Assembly: GCA_964370795.1 (NCBI GenBank)
Contig: CAYJME010000010.1
Span: forward strand, 1 to 32,408
Direction of reading: 5' to 3'
Length of the DNA: 32,408 bases
Origin: JAHFOW01 sp964370795
GTDB taxonomy: Bacteria > Planctomycetota > Brocadiia > Brocadiales > Brocadiaceae
Shown here one piece after another: positions 1 to 9,146 of this stretch; within the stretch, counting starts at the first letter, position 1, and each line of letters opens with the position of its first letter. The position numbers and the translations under genes are program-made. The notes below the pieces were generated by a model. That model did no database searches, was not told where the DNA came from, and saw only the letters and a program-made list of their open reading frames with translations.

Positions 1-3000
1 TTATGATGGATTTCTTGGCCTGTTCGGGGGCGAACATGGAGAGGAATCCGTTGTAGATGAGGGATAATACCTCTAACCGGCTTAAAGGGATTCGTTCCTT
101 ATCTTTAATCATCCCTGAAAGCCAGATAAATTCTTCTGACAAGGGATAGGCAAATGAATTATAACTCGATGCCTTATGTGATATGGTGGGGTTATCCGTG
201 TTAATGGTTAAAAGCAATTTGCCGCGAAAATCATTGTCATTGTAGACATATTCCTCCTGATTTTTTGTAATATTTTTACTTTCATCCTCAGTAACTTTCT
301 TTTCTGCGCGAAATACTTTAAAACCATTGGTAAACTGGTTGCTCTTAGGGCAGAGCTCCACACAGATTCTTCTTTCCGCAATCAATCGTTTCAGTTCTTC
401 ATCGTGTTTTATAGAAAGTCCGTGGCCGACTCGTGATGCATTGAGCATAAAGATTGCATCCTTCACACTCTGTGCGCGCTCCGTCTCGCCTGCGTGAATC
501 GTGGAAAGCAGACATCTCTCAAACGCCTCTTTGTAAAAAGGATGAAGTTCCGCAGGCAGGTTATTTCTTTCAATGCCCGCAACGTCCAAGCCGGATACAT
601 GGGGTATCATAAAACCCTCTGATTCAGATATCCCGATGTGTTTTATATAGGCAAGGTATTCATCCCTCATATCCACCGCGGTGTTTATACAGGGAACAAT
701 TTCTTTACGGTCGCGGTCCCGTTTGATTGAAATGAGCAGGTTTGCAGTAACGACATTCGGGGACTTGCACAAATTCTTAATGCTATACTCCAGTCCAACA
801 CAAATCAGCTTGCCAGCCAGTGCGCCGTTGGATTTCTCCGATGCATATGGATTTAAAAACCCCTGGGGCGTCGTCCGCAATTCAAGATGGATTACATTGT
901 CCGAAACCTCTTTTTCTTTTTGAACCCCTTTCTTATTATCATTTTCATTACGCTTTTGGCCAGCGGCCCATTCGGGAATACTCATGGATGCGAGCAGCAC
1001 GGTATCGGCAAATTGTAACAGACTGCTGCCTACGAGAACTGTGGAAGCCAGATAACGTTCCAGACCGTACGGATAGCCTGCTGTACCGGTTGATAACATC
1101 TCACTGAGCGGGTCAAAATCTATTTTAAAATTCTTAGCATGTTTATTAATAGCTGTAAATACAGCGGGTATTTTTAACTCATCAACTTCCGGCAGAGAAA
1201 TATTATTTATAAAATGGCTACAGTCTCTAAATAATTTTATATTATGTATTTCCGTGCTATCGCTTCTTGCTTCGTCCTTCAGACGTTCGATTCTCTTGCA
1301 TGCTTCTTTATATAATTGCTGCCATCCTTCTTCATTGTATTTAATACTACCAATCAAAACATTGACCAAGCACGCGATTTGCTTATCATTGAGCATCTTA
1401 TCACTAATTGAAACCAGATAATTAACAACATCTTTGAGAAATACAACTTCAGCGCATTGATATTCCTTAGAAAAAAAGTGCAAAAATCTCCGTCTAAAGT
1501 CAGCCGGATTTAAAGGAATTTCCGGAGATTCTGAAGTATTCAAAGTATTCTTTATTATTATCTCTATTCTTCCAGTTATTTCTGTGATTTTATCCTCGTA
1601 CTTCTTATACTTCTCTTTCCCCTGTTTTTCCCAATAATGATTCCAGTGATAGAGGGAAATGAGAGACAGTATGTAACACCATTCTGGAGGTATGGCAGTG
1701 CCGAAATGGACGTGGTTATCGGCTTTGGGAATGCTTCTTATCCACTTCAGATCATCGGTTTCTTCAACCCGTCCGTCCTCATTGGGAAAAGAGATTTCTG
1801 AATGAAATAAATGCTTCGCGATTTGATGGGGGATTGAGGCTATGCAAGGAAAGTTATTTGTGCTAAGAAAATCGAATCGTGTTGCATCTTTGAGTTCAAG
1901 CGGGGCGCCTGCACGTACAATTGCCAGGGCAAGCCCTTCGGGAAAATTCTTATTTACATATCCAGAGGCTCCCATTCGCCGTACCATCTGTATTGTTTCT
2001 GAGTCTTCTAAAATTGTATATGCTAAGATTTCAGGAATTACACTTGTATTCTCTTTGATGTGATTTTCTTTCTCATCCTCTTTTTTAAATGTTAAAATCT
2101 TTTCTCTTACGTTTTTTTCATTTTTATGATGAAGCCTTGCAATTACATCGAGGCCATTCATGGCATTTTGATCAGAAAACCAAATATCAACAAGAAGATA
2201 ATCGAAATCCATAAATCCATTGAATACTATCTCTTTTTGCATAGTAATATAAATAGTTTTATTTTTAAGTTTAATTTTTTTAATGTGCTTGCTTACATCT
2301 TTTCTTTCTATAAGGGCATTAACCACTTCATTGAATTTATTAAAATCACCTTCATCCGTATAGTTCACAATATAACACTCTATGGATAAACTACTACAAA
2401 ACCTAAGAAGTTTTAAGACATCCCTTTTTATTGTTTTTACTTCGGTCTTTTTTTCATCCTCTTTCTGGCTTGAAGAATCTTTATCATTTTTCAATTTATA
2501 CAGCAAATCATCTATAATCAGTACGCGAAAACTTTCCTTTGCATTAAATTTCCACAAAATAGAGTCCTTTAATGAAGTCAAGTAAGTTTTGAGTCTCTCG
2601 TTATTTTTAACTTTTTCATGTGTTTGTTCATGATTGTGACTATGATTAAGCTTGTTAAATTCATCAATAATTTTAACGACTTCATTAGTGTTGCCTTTAT
2701 ACTCCTTCTGGAGGAGCTTAAACAAATTAATGGACCACAATTTTGTTTTTTTGCTTGCCTTTAATTGTTTTACAAGAGAAATCGTGTTACTTCCTGCATA
2801 ATCAATTCCTAAATTTTTAAAGAATTCAAACCAAAAATGACCGGCATCGAGGTTGGATTTACGGGTTGTTCTTTTAGGTATTTGCTCTAGTGAGATAAAC
2901 GGACTCAATACTTCTAGCTCTTTCAAAGTTGGAGCTACGTCTCGCCTAATAATGTATTCATATTTCTTAGCATTTAGTCCAAGAATTTTAGTAGGAATAT

Positions 3001-3292
3001 CCCTAGTATAATAATCTGTTGAAATTAGAATTATTGGGAGAAAAACACTATCCGCCCTCATATCATAAAACAGTTCAAGAGTTTTCACCGGGTTAGGCAT
3101 GTGTACGTCTGAAAATACATATTTATATTGTTTAATATTTGCAATTCTCGTTTTTATTTTTTCCCATTTATCATTGATTAATACAGCCTCTACTTCTACG
3201 TTGTTGCCATAGAATTTTTTGTACTCTTTAACTCTTATTGTTAACTGATCATTTTTATCGTCGAAAACAAGTACTTTCAAATCAGTCTCCAT
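1..3292 (-). CDS. Receiver-receiver-adenosine deaminase fusion protein (3' end beyond window)
   Basis: The frame is open from ATG at 3292 to the left edge (1097 codons, no stop), so the C-terminus is missing. Receiver domain 1 (about 1-130) has an acidic pair D11-D12, phospho-acceptor D62 in FSDVHMP and an LIST segment. Receiver domain 2 (about 254-450) has D261-D262 in VLIIDD, a ~60-residue charged insert, acceptor D369 in LLVDIW, and a GYVNK segment carrying the conserved Lys. From about 523 an ADA-family deaminase fold follows: H527-V-H529, HAGE at 933-936, VGHG with H957, an ELCPKSN segment, and TDNP with D1033. These match the zinc and catalytic motifs of adenosine/AMP deaminases; the second Asp of the usual TDDP is Asn. 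The ADA part spans over 570 residues against about 350 in ordinary enzymes, with a long insert between HxH and HAGE. The start overlaps the upstream gene's end by 11 bases. Phosphorylation-controlled nucleoside deamination is inference; substrate unknown. Confidence 0.85.
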   Translation of the reverse strand, partial: METDLKVLVFDDKNDQLTIRVKEYKKFYGNNVEVEAVLINDKWEKIKTRIANIKQYKYVFSDVHMPNPVKTLELFYDMRADSVFLPIILISTDYYTRDIPTKILGLNAKKYEYIIRRDVAPTLKELEVLSPFISLEQIPKRTTRKSNLDAGHFWFEFFKNLGIDYAGSNTISLVKQLKASKKTKLWSINLFKLLQKEYKGNTNEVVKIIDEFNKLNHSHNHEQTHEKVKNNERLKTYLTSLKDSILWKFNAKESFRVLIIDDLLYKLKNDKDSSSQKEDEKKTEVKTIKRDVLKLLRFCSSLSIECYIVNYTDEGDFNKFNEVVNALIERKDVSKHIKKIKLKNKTIYITMQKEIVFNGFMDFDYLLVDIWFSDQNAMNGLDVIARLHHKNEKNVREKILTFKKEDEKENHIKENTSVIPEILAYTILEDSETIQMVRRMGASGYVNKNFPEGLALAIVRAGAPLELKDATRFDFLSTNNFPCIASIPHQIAKHLFHSEISFPNEDGRVEETDDLKWIRSIPKADNHVHFGTAIPPEWCYILSLISLYHWNHYWEKQGKEKYKKYEDKITEITGRIEIIIKNTLNTSESPEIPLNPADFRRRFLHFFSKEYQCAEVVFLKDVVNYLVSISDKMLNDKQIACLVNVLIGSIKYNEEGWQQLYKEACKRIERLKDEARSDSTEIHNIKLFRDCSHFINNISLPEVDELKIPAVFTAINKHAKNFKIDFDPLSEMLSTGTAGYPYGLERYLASTVLVGSSLLQFADTVLLASMSIPEWAAGQKRNENDNKKGVQKEKEVSDNVIHLELRTTPQGFLNPYASEKSNGALAGKLICVGLEYSIKNLCKSPNVVTANLLISIKRDRDRKEIVPCINTAVDMRDEYLAYIKHIGISESEGFMIPHVSGLDVAGIERNNLPAELHPFYKEAFERCLLSTIHAGETERAQSVKDAIFMLNASRVGHGLSIKHDEELKRLIAERRICVELCPKSNQFTNGFKVFRAEKKVTEDESKNITKNQEEYVYNDNDFRGKLLLTINTDNPTISHKASSYNSFAYPLSEEFIWLSGMIKDKERIPLSRLEVLSLIYNGFLSMFAPEQAKKSII

Positions 3293-5753
3293 TAGCGGAT
3301 GCGTCAGCGTCCGAATATTTTCGTAATAAAAGAGCGTTGCGACCCGTATTGTTAAAAAACAAATATAGATGTGACAATTGTATATACGATGATTTAAAAT
3401 CCCACTTATGTGGAGGTGGTACTTGATTTAAATACTCTGATATAGAAACATTTTCATCTATAAAATCCTTTAATGAGCAATCAAATTTTAAATTTAAAAA
3501 TGTATGTTCACATTCTAATAGCTTGAAATGGTAATTTATAAGGGTTTTTACATAGCTGCGAAAGCTTCCAGAAGATGCATCTTCTTTATGATAAAATATT
3601 TCTGGAAACTTTTCACCTGTAGTTAGAATTAACAGAAAATTATGTCCTAAAAATACTTTATTTAAGCCTATACTATCGGTTTGCTTCAAGGACAGTAACA
3701 TATCTATTATTTCTTTTATATACCAAAATGCATAACCAGGTTTGAATTTAAATTCAGTTTTGCCTTCTTTGTTTTTTAATAATTTTTCTATTTCTTTTAA
3801 CTTACTATTAAATTCATTACTTTTATGAGTTTTATAAATATCAAGGTAAATATCCAATAGATAACACGTCTCTTTATTTCGACCTATTATTGCTTTTAAC
3901 CATTTACATTTATAATTACTTTTAAGCAAAGAATCTAACTCAAAATGTTGTAAATTATTAAAATAGTTGTTCAACATCTTTTGGCTACTAGTATCCAATT
4001 TGCTAATATTATGCTTTGTATTACTAGAAGTAATATCTTCCATCTGGTGCTGAACCTTTAACTCACGATCAATGCTACTGGCTGGAAATATTTTGTTATA
4101 AATTGTTTCTAGCTGTTTTATATCCAGACTTTTGTAAATATTACGAACTAATATTGGTAGCGAAACTTCTAATGCTTTTACCGCTAAAAATGAAGTAACT
4201 TGTGATTGCACATATGCAAGAAGATGCGATATTATACCCCCAATTAAAATATATTTATTCACTTCAACAGTTACTTCTTTATTGGGAAAATACAAAACAA
4301 AGCCAACATATTTTAAATTACGTTGTTTTATATAAGGGGCGTGCATTGCAATATTATTATCAGTTTTTATATCCTCGTTTATTCCTTTTGATGCTTGAAC
4401 TGTCATATAAATGCATGGATTTATTTCTCTCTTTTCCCAATTTTCAGGAACCTTAGACACAAAACCATATGAGTTACAATAATCTTGACTGTAGAAATGT
4501 GAGCTATAATAACGATCAAAATTCTGTGCTACGTCGAAAGGTATCTTTAGAAGATAATTTAATGCACCAGTATTCTTTACGAGGAAATCCTCACCTGCCC
4601 ATGTTAATCCACCGTAAGTGTCTTCAAGTTGTTTTAAGTAATCTTTATACCAAGGCGGAATTGCTGACAAGGATAATTTTTCGGGTTCCCATGGCAGAAC
4701 TGGTAAGTTGTCAAAGTATTTTTTTTGTGGAGTCGTAAATTCATAAAATCTTTCGGGTGAAAGAGAAACAAATTCTGCTAAACCGCCTGGCAAATGCCGT
4801 AACAAATGTTGGTATAGAATCATTGTGTAAGAATTAATAAATTTTCGAACAGACTCTTTTTGTTGCTCTATGCTAAGTACCGAATCATTTTCATCTTCAA
4901 ATATGGGTGAATTTCTAATCAATGCGTGATGACAATGCAACATTTTAAGAGACCATATATTATTTATAAATTCATTATTATATAAATCCCAAAGCGGTGG
5001 AAGCTTTTCGGTTATTTTTTTCAATTCATAAATAATAATTATTTCTTTGGCAGTTTTTAGAGAACTCAAAACAGGATAATGTTCTTTGTTAAATTTCCAG
5101 CGAGTTTCATCCCAAGGTAAATAGCACGGTATCTCATCCTTTATATATTCCCTCTCCAGAACGAATTCTTTTTTGCCAGCATGAATATCGTACTGATAGA
5201 ATGGTGATAAAATCTCTCTAAGTTGTGACATATTTCCTGCAGAAATATCAGGATACCATGGAAATCCTTCTTCTATCCGCTTCGTAAATTTCTTCCATAC
5301 TTCAGAAATTATTGCTTGATCAATCCGTTTATCTATCAAGTTATAATTAAAATCTAATAAGGCACGAAATCCTTTATCTTCGGCAAAAAAGAGTTTCCCA
5401 TTTTCTTCAAGTAAATCATGAAGTTCCCAAACCTTATCAAGCCAGTTCGGCACAAAGTGCAAACTAAAAAAACATATAATAGACTTATAATGTATATCAC
5501 GAGGAATACTTTGCCATTTTTTAATAATTTTTCGACGCACTTTTTGTACAATAATAGTTTTGTCTAATAATTGAATAGGATCAGGATCATATAGATAAAT
5601 ATTTTTTGGATCATCAAAATCTAAAAACAATTTTTCGTGGACCATTGCTCCACAGCCAAATATTAATGCTGGTGTCTCCACCCGAATTTTCATTATTTCG
5701 GGGGACTCTTTGTAACGAGGAAAAATCATTGGATTATTTTCAAGTTTACTCAT
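3282..5753 (-). CDS. Large protein with N-terminal methyltransferase-like domain, C-terminal region unknown
   Basis: The 823-residue product is not recognised over its full length. Residues about 25-130 look like a class I SAM-dependent methyltransferase: a glycine-rich loop ALIFGCGA (29-36), an acidic strand end at D56 in YLYDPDP, a motif IV-like strand near 90-100 and a strand after a Gly near 119-125. The remaining ~690 residues match no family I can name. Residues about 480-540 (YVGFVLYFP followed by a long helix) look vaguely like the end of a GAF-type sensor domain, which is a weak guess. No histidine kinase H, N or G boxes are visible, so this does not look like the kinase for the downstream receiver domains. 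Its start overlaps the upstream methyltransferase stop as ATGA, and its end overlaps the receiver-deaminase start, so the three are translationally coupled. A sensory or modifying role in the same pathway is inference. Confidence 0.7.
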   Translation of the reverse strand: MSKLENNPMIFPRYKESPEIMKIRVETPALIFGCGAMVHEKLFLDFDDPKNIYLYDPDPIQLLDKTIIVQKVRRKIIKKWQSIPRDIHYKSIICFFSLHFVPNWLDKVWELHDLLEENGKLFFAEDKGFRALLDFNYNLIDKRIDQAIISEVWKKFTKRIEEGFPWYPDISAGNMSQLREILSPFYQYDIHAGKKEFVLEREYIKDEIPCYLPWDETRWKFNKEHYPVLSSLKTAKEIIIIYELKKITEKLPPLWDLYNNEFINNIWSLKMLHCHHALIRNSPIFEDENDSVLSIEQQKESVRKFINSYTMILYQHLLRHLPGGLAEFVSLSPERFYEFTTPQKKYFDNLPVLPWEPEKLSLSAIPPWYKDYLKQLEDTYGGLTWAGEDFLVKNTGALNYLLKIPFDVAQNFDRYYSSHFYSQDYCNSYGFVSKVPENWEKREINPCIYMTVQASKGINEDIKTDNNIAMHAPYIKQRNLKYVGFVLYFPNKEVTVEVNKYILIGGIISHLLAYVQSQVTSFLAVKALEVSLPILVRNIYKSLDIKQLETIYNKIFPASSIDRELKVQHQMEDITSSNTKHNISKLDTSSQKMLNNYFNNLQHFELDSLLKSNYKCKWLKAIIGRNKETCYLLDIYLDIYKTHKSNEFNSKLKEIEKLLKNKEGKTEFKFKPGYAFWYIKEIIDMLLSLKQTDSIGLNKVFLGHNFLLILTTGEKFPEIFYHKEDASSGSFRSYVKTLINYHFKLLECEHTFLNLKFDCSLKDFIDENVSISEYLNQVPPPHKWDFKSSYIQLSHLYLFFNNTGRNALLLRKYSDADASANGD

Positions 5754-6421
5754 AATTTCACTGCGATTAGCAATCCATTATCAAAAGGAAGTATTAAGCT
5801 TTCCCAAGTTGAATCATTCTTTACTACATTTAAGAAATCTTTTACTAACCAAGCATAGTCTACAGCATTATCCGCTATTAAAATAGCTCCTGGTTTTACC
5901 AAAGGTTGTAAAAGTTTCCAATACTCAACATAATTTTCTTTGTCTGCATCAAGGAAAATAAAATTTATTTCTTTTGAGAATTTTTTTAGTTGGTTCCTTG
6001 CGTCACCTTCAATTATATGAACATTAGAAAGTTTTGAACTATTTATATTTTCCCTTAAGAGTTTGATTTTTTCTGGGAGTATTTCGCAAGTATAAATTTG
6101 TCCTCCATATTTCTTAGCCGCAGAAGCTAACCAAATAGACGAGTATCCAACAGACGAACCTATTTCTAATATAGTATTTGGTTTTTGAAGACTAACAAGT
6201 GAGTGTAAAAACTGTCCTGTATTCCTTGGTATCGACCAAAACCGAATTTCAGTTTCTCCTGGAACTCTTCCGTAGGTGTGATCAAACGGTATTTCTTGTA
6301 AAACCCATTTGTCTTCCAATATCTCAATATTTAATAAAATATTCTGAACACTTGTATCTAAATACTCAAATTTTGTTTTTGGATGTTTTATTAGCTCGAT
6401 TGACAATAAAATATTTTTCAT
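5750..6421 (-). CDS. Class I SAM-dependent O-methyltransferase (catechol/caffeoyl-CoA OMT type)
   Basis: The 223-residue protein has the length and motif order of the cation-dependent O-methyltransferase family. It shows a SAM-binding loop ILEIGSSVGYSS (84-95), an acidic residue E113 ending strand 2, a metal-binding segment FLDADKENY with D158 and D160, and ADN with D184-N185, the usual second metal-binding pair. The family moves a methyl group from SAM to a hydroxyl on a small molecule; the acceptor here is unknown. Its start overlaps the stop of the binding-protein gene as TAATG and its end overlaps the next gene as ATGA. Position inside a transporter operon suggests that it acts on the imported compound or a derivative, which is inference. 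The fold assignment is firm. Confidence 0.88.
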   Translation of the reverse strand: MKNILLSIELIKHPKTKFEYLDTSVQNILLNIEILEDKWVLQEIPFDHTYGRVPGETEIRFWSIPRNTGQFLHSLVSLQKPNTILEIGSSVGYSSIWLASAAKKYGGQIYTCEILPEKIKLLRENINSSKLSNVHIIEGDARNQLKKFSKEINFIFLDADKENYVEYWKLLQPLVKPGAILIADNAVDYAWLVKDFLNVVKNDSTWESLILPFDNGLLIAVKL

Positions 6422-7530
6422 TATTCTTTACTCACTAAATTACCATTTCTAAAAGTAGAGATATAAATACTTGAAGCACACTCTCCTTTTTCGTCAAACT
6501 GTAACTCTCCAGTCACTCCAAAGAATTTTTTCTCTAATATAGCTTCTTTAATTTTCTTTGCGTCTGTAGAATTTATTTCTTTAACTATTTTAGATAACAT
6601 AATAACACAATCATAAGTATACGCAGCGTCGTAAGAAGGTTCTTTATTGAAAGTTTTGATATACTTTTCTTTAAATTTAATACCTTTCTCACCTGAAAGC
6701 GCTAAAACAAATGCAGGTGCGGTGATGAAATATTGTGCTTCAGAAAACTCTGGTTTGAGTTTGCCTAATTCTACAAAACCGATTCCTCCATATATAGTTA
6801 AATTTGACATTGTTCCTGTTGTATGTAAAGCCTCTAATATTCCAGGAAAATCTGAACCATATCCAAGTAATAAAATTCTTGTTACCTTATATTGAGCTTG
6901 TAAGGCTACTAAATTTTTAAAATCCTTTTGTCCAACATGAAACCATTCTATAAACCTGATATCAATACCCTTTTTCCTTAATTCTGGAACAATCATTTTT
7001 TTTACCTGATAATCTGTAGAAGCATCACTTGAGACTACAAGTCCAATAGGCTCTTTACCTTCAGATATGGTCTTTAGTAACATGTCTGCTTCCTGTTTGC
7101 CACTATAACAGAAGCGTATAAGAGGGCTTTTTGCTTCTGGTAAATTGGGATGTATTGCTACTGCACATTGCAAAACATGTTTATTTACTAAAGCATCCCG
7201 AACTGCCATACTCGGAGCTGTAAGCGTAGTAAGTAAAATATTTCTCTTTTCAATTTCGACAGCTTTTATAGCCGCTGTTACAGCCTCTTTTGCTCCAGCT
7301 TTACTATCAACTAACGCATAATCAAAATAAATTTCTCCATCTTCGACTATCTCTCTTCTGGCTAATTCCAACGCATTCTTCCCAGGATCTCCTAAAAAAG
7401 ATAATTCACCTGTTAATGGTAGAATAGCGGTTAAGCTAAGTTGCATTTTGTTTTCTTTTGTAATTTTGTTATTACAACCCATATTGCTTAGAAATATAAT
7501 TAAAAGCGAAAAGGAGATAATTGTTTTCAT
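6421..7530 (-). CDS. Periplasmic substrate-binding protein, Leu/Ile/Val-binding (Peripla_BP_6) type
   Basis: The 369-residue protein starts with a short basic, hydrophobic signal sequence ending in MGC near residue 19. That suggests a lipoprotein, although the lipobox is not canonical. The mature part begins with the family's typical opening, LTAILPLTGELS, then a segment around GKNALELA, and ends with the usual FFGVTGELQFDEKGE region of type I periplasmic-binding proteins of the branched-chain amino acid/amide group. It should capture ligand for the LivHM-type permease encoded upstream in the same operon. An AAGGA ribosome site lies about 10 bases before the ATG. The ligand cannot be read from sequence: this family binds amino acids, amides, urea and aromatic acids. 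It is not a BMP/Med-type nucleoside-binding lipoprotein. Confidence 0.88.
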   Translation of the reverse strand: MKTIISFSLLIIFLSNMGCNNKITKENKMQLSLTAILPLTGELSFLGDPGKNALELARREIVEDGEIYFDYALVDSKAGAKEAVTAAIKAVEIEKRNILLTTLTAPSMAVRDALVNKHVLQCAVAIHPNLPEAKSPLIRFCYSGKQEADMLLKTISEGKEPIGLVVSSDASTDYQVKKMIVPELRKKGIDIRFIEWFHVGQKDFKNLVALQAQYKVTRILLLGYGSDFPGILEALHTTGTMSNLTIYGGIGFVELGKLKPEFSEAQYFITAPAFVLALSGEKGIKFKEKYIKTFNKEPSYDAAYTYDCVIMLSKIVKEINSTDAKKIKEAILEKKFFGVTGELQFDEKGECASSIYISTFRNGNLVSKE

Positions 7531-7549
7531 TTGAACGGATCCTTACTAT

Positions 7550-9031
7550 TTATGGTTTATTTATTAATGTTAATGGTTGTGTCAATAAAATTGTTTTATT
7601 CTTTAAAAAAGCATTTTGGAGATAATAGTTAAAAGTAATTATAGCACTATTATCCAAACCTATTAAAGATTCATCTAATAAATAAACATCTGCATCAGAC
7701 AACATCTCTATTGAAAGTTTCTGTTTTTCTCCACCACTAAGATTGCCCCCTTTTGCTTGACTATCTAATGAATCACCGAATAGTTGACCTTGTGTTTTTG
7801 CCAGCCTTCTTTGTTCTTCAACCGTCAAAGAGGTAAACACAGATTGTTGTGACCTCAGGTATGCCAAGCCTTTCTTTATTCGGCTATGTGTTGGCAAAGA
7901 ACGGATATCATCCCCCTTAAAAAGAATGTTTCCTGATTCGGCGGGATAGATGCCAGCGATGACGTCAAGCAGCGAACTTTTCCCCCAACCATTGGGGGCT
8001 TCGAGTAGGTAAATGTGTCCAGTCTTGAGCGTAAGAGAAAGCCCATTTATTACCGTCCTTATACCCCTCTTTACCACAAGGTCTTTTACACCCAGGATTG
8101 GTTGAGACTCTTCTCGACTATCAGCATGCGCAACGGTGAGTTTTGCACCGTTAGGGAGTTGTTCCGTATAAAGCCTTCCCTTATTGCCAGCGATTTGTTG
8201 CAAAAGAGTATGGAGGTGGTTTCCATTGTTTACCGTATTCTCCATGATTTCATGTGCCATGTTGATTTTAACCTTGCCATTTGAAAGCGTCCAGACGGCG
8301 CTGGCGAGCTTTAATATCGTGGGGATGTTAAATACGTGTTCCACGATGACAAGGGTAAGCGCGTTTTCTCTGGCAATGTTTTCAAGATAGTTCATGACCT
8401 CTGATATTCCATTAGCATCAAGGCCGGAAAGCGGTTCGTCAAGGAAGAGTATCTTTGCCCCTGCCTGTATTGCCCTGGCTATGGCAACCCTTTTCATCTG
8501 TCCAAGTGATATCTTATCGCACGACGAATCAAGCCTGTCCCCCAGCCCCAGTTTGCCGAGCCATCGGGAAGACGACTGTTCGTTCTGCTGGTTTTCCCCT
8601 TTTGTTTTGCTGCTTATCAAGGCAAACACGGGATTTTCTCCCCGTTGTTTTGGGGAAGAGACAATAACGTTTTCAAGGGTGGACATGGTGGAAAAAAGTC
8701 TTATGTCCTGCCAGACCCTTCCCACGCCTTCCCAAACGAGTTTTTCCGGGGTAAAGTGGTCAAAGGGGTTTATCTCTTTCCACCACTTCCGCGGCCAGGA
8801 AAAGTTTTCGCTGTTTCCGTTGATATTAAGTTGTATTTCACCTGTATCCGGCTCAAGGTTGCCGGTGAGTATGTTTACGAGGGTGGTCTTCCCCGAGCCA
8901 TTTTCACCTCTCAAAAGGACTATTTCGCCCCGTTTGAGTTCCAGTGAAATGGCATCAAGCACGACCTGACCGCCATAAGACTTTTTTAAGTCTTTTACGG
9001 AGATGACGGTATTATCTTTTTCTAGAATCAT
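7550..9031 (-). CDS. Fused LivG-LivF type ABC transporter ATPase
   Basis: This 493-residue chain joins two ABC domains normally made as separate LivG and LivF subunits. Half 1 (about 8-255) has Walker A GENGSGKTT, a LivG-like GRVWQDIRLF segment, signature ISLGQ, Walker B ILFLDEP and switch VEH. Half 2 (about 315-493) has a Walker A variant APNGWGKSS, a LivF-like YLRSQQSVF segment, signature LSGGEKQK, Walker B VYLLDES, and TQP where LivF proteins have VEQ. The chain stops about ten residues after that switch, so the usual LivF C-terminal ~40 residues are absent. Between the halves is a linker without clear homology. The fusion resembles the layout of sugar and nucleoside importers (RbsA-like), but each half looks Liv-type. 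The 115-bp gap before it contains a phrase, CCACTAATGAACACG, that looks like an extragenic repeat fragment. Confidence 0.87.
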   Translation of the reverse strand: MILEKDNTVISVKDLKKSYGGQVVLDAISLELKRGEIVLLRGENGSGKTTLVNILTGNLEPDTGEIQLNINGNSENFSWPRKWWKEINPFDHFTPEKLVWEGVGRVWQDIRLFSTMSTLENVIVSSPKQRGENPVFALISSKTKGENQQNEQSSSRWLGKLGLGDRLDSSCDKISLGQMKRVAIARAIQAGAKILFLDEPLSGLDANGISEVMNYLENIARENALTLVIVEHVFNIPTILKLASAVWTLSNGKVKINMAHEIMENTVNNGNHLHTLLQQIAGNKGRLYTEQLPNGAKLTVAHADSREESQPILGVKDLVVKRGIRTVINGLSLTLKTGHIYLLEAPNGWGKSSLLDVIAGIYPAESGNILFKGDDIRSLPTHSRIKKGLAYLRSQQSVFTSLTVEEQRRLAKTQGQLFGDSLDSQAKGGNLSGGEKQKLSIEMLSDADVYLLDESLIGLDNSAIITFNYYLQNAFLKNKTILLTQPLTLINKP

Positions 9032-9146
9032 AGGTATTATTGAATGTGTGTTTTCAGGTTATCTCTCTGAATACTCTTTTAGCCACTAATGAACACGAAT
9101 TGACACAAATCTTTTATCTTCTTTATGAGCCTTAGTCTGAACTTTT

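Noticed and set aside
1..5753. RADAR (RdrA/RdrB) defence system
   Set aside because: The deaminase is enlarged as in RdrB, but no RdrA-type ATPase is next to it; the neighbours are methyltransferases and an importer. Homology to RdrB cannot be shown by eye.
3282..5753. Histidine kinase partner for the receiver domains
   Set aside because: No H-box, N-box or glycine boxes of a kinase were found in the 823-residue protein.
8394..8969. 191-codon plus-strand frame inside the ABC ATPase gene
   Set aside because: It lies opposite a gene with clear ABC motifs and has no ribosome site or recognisable domain; it is a shadow frame.
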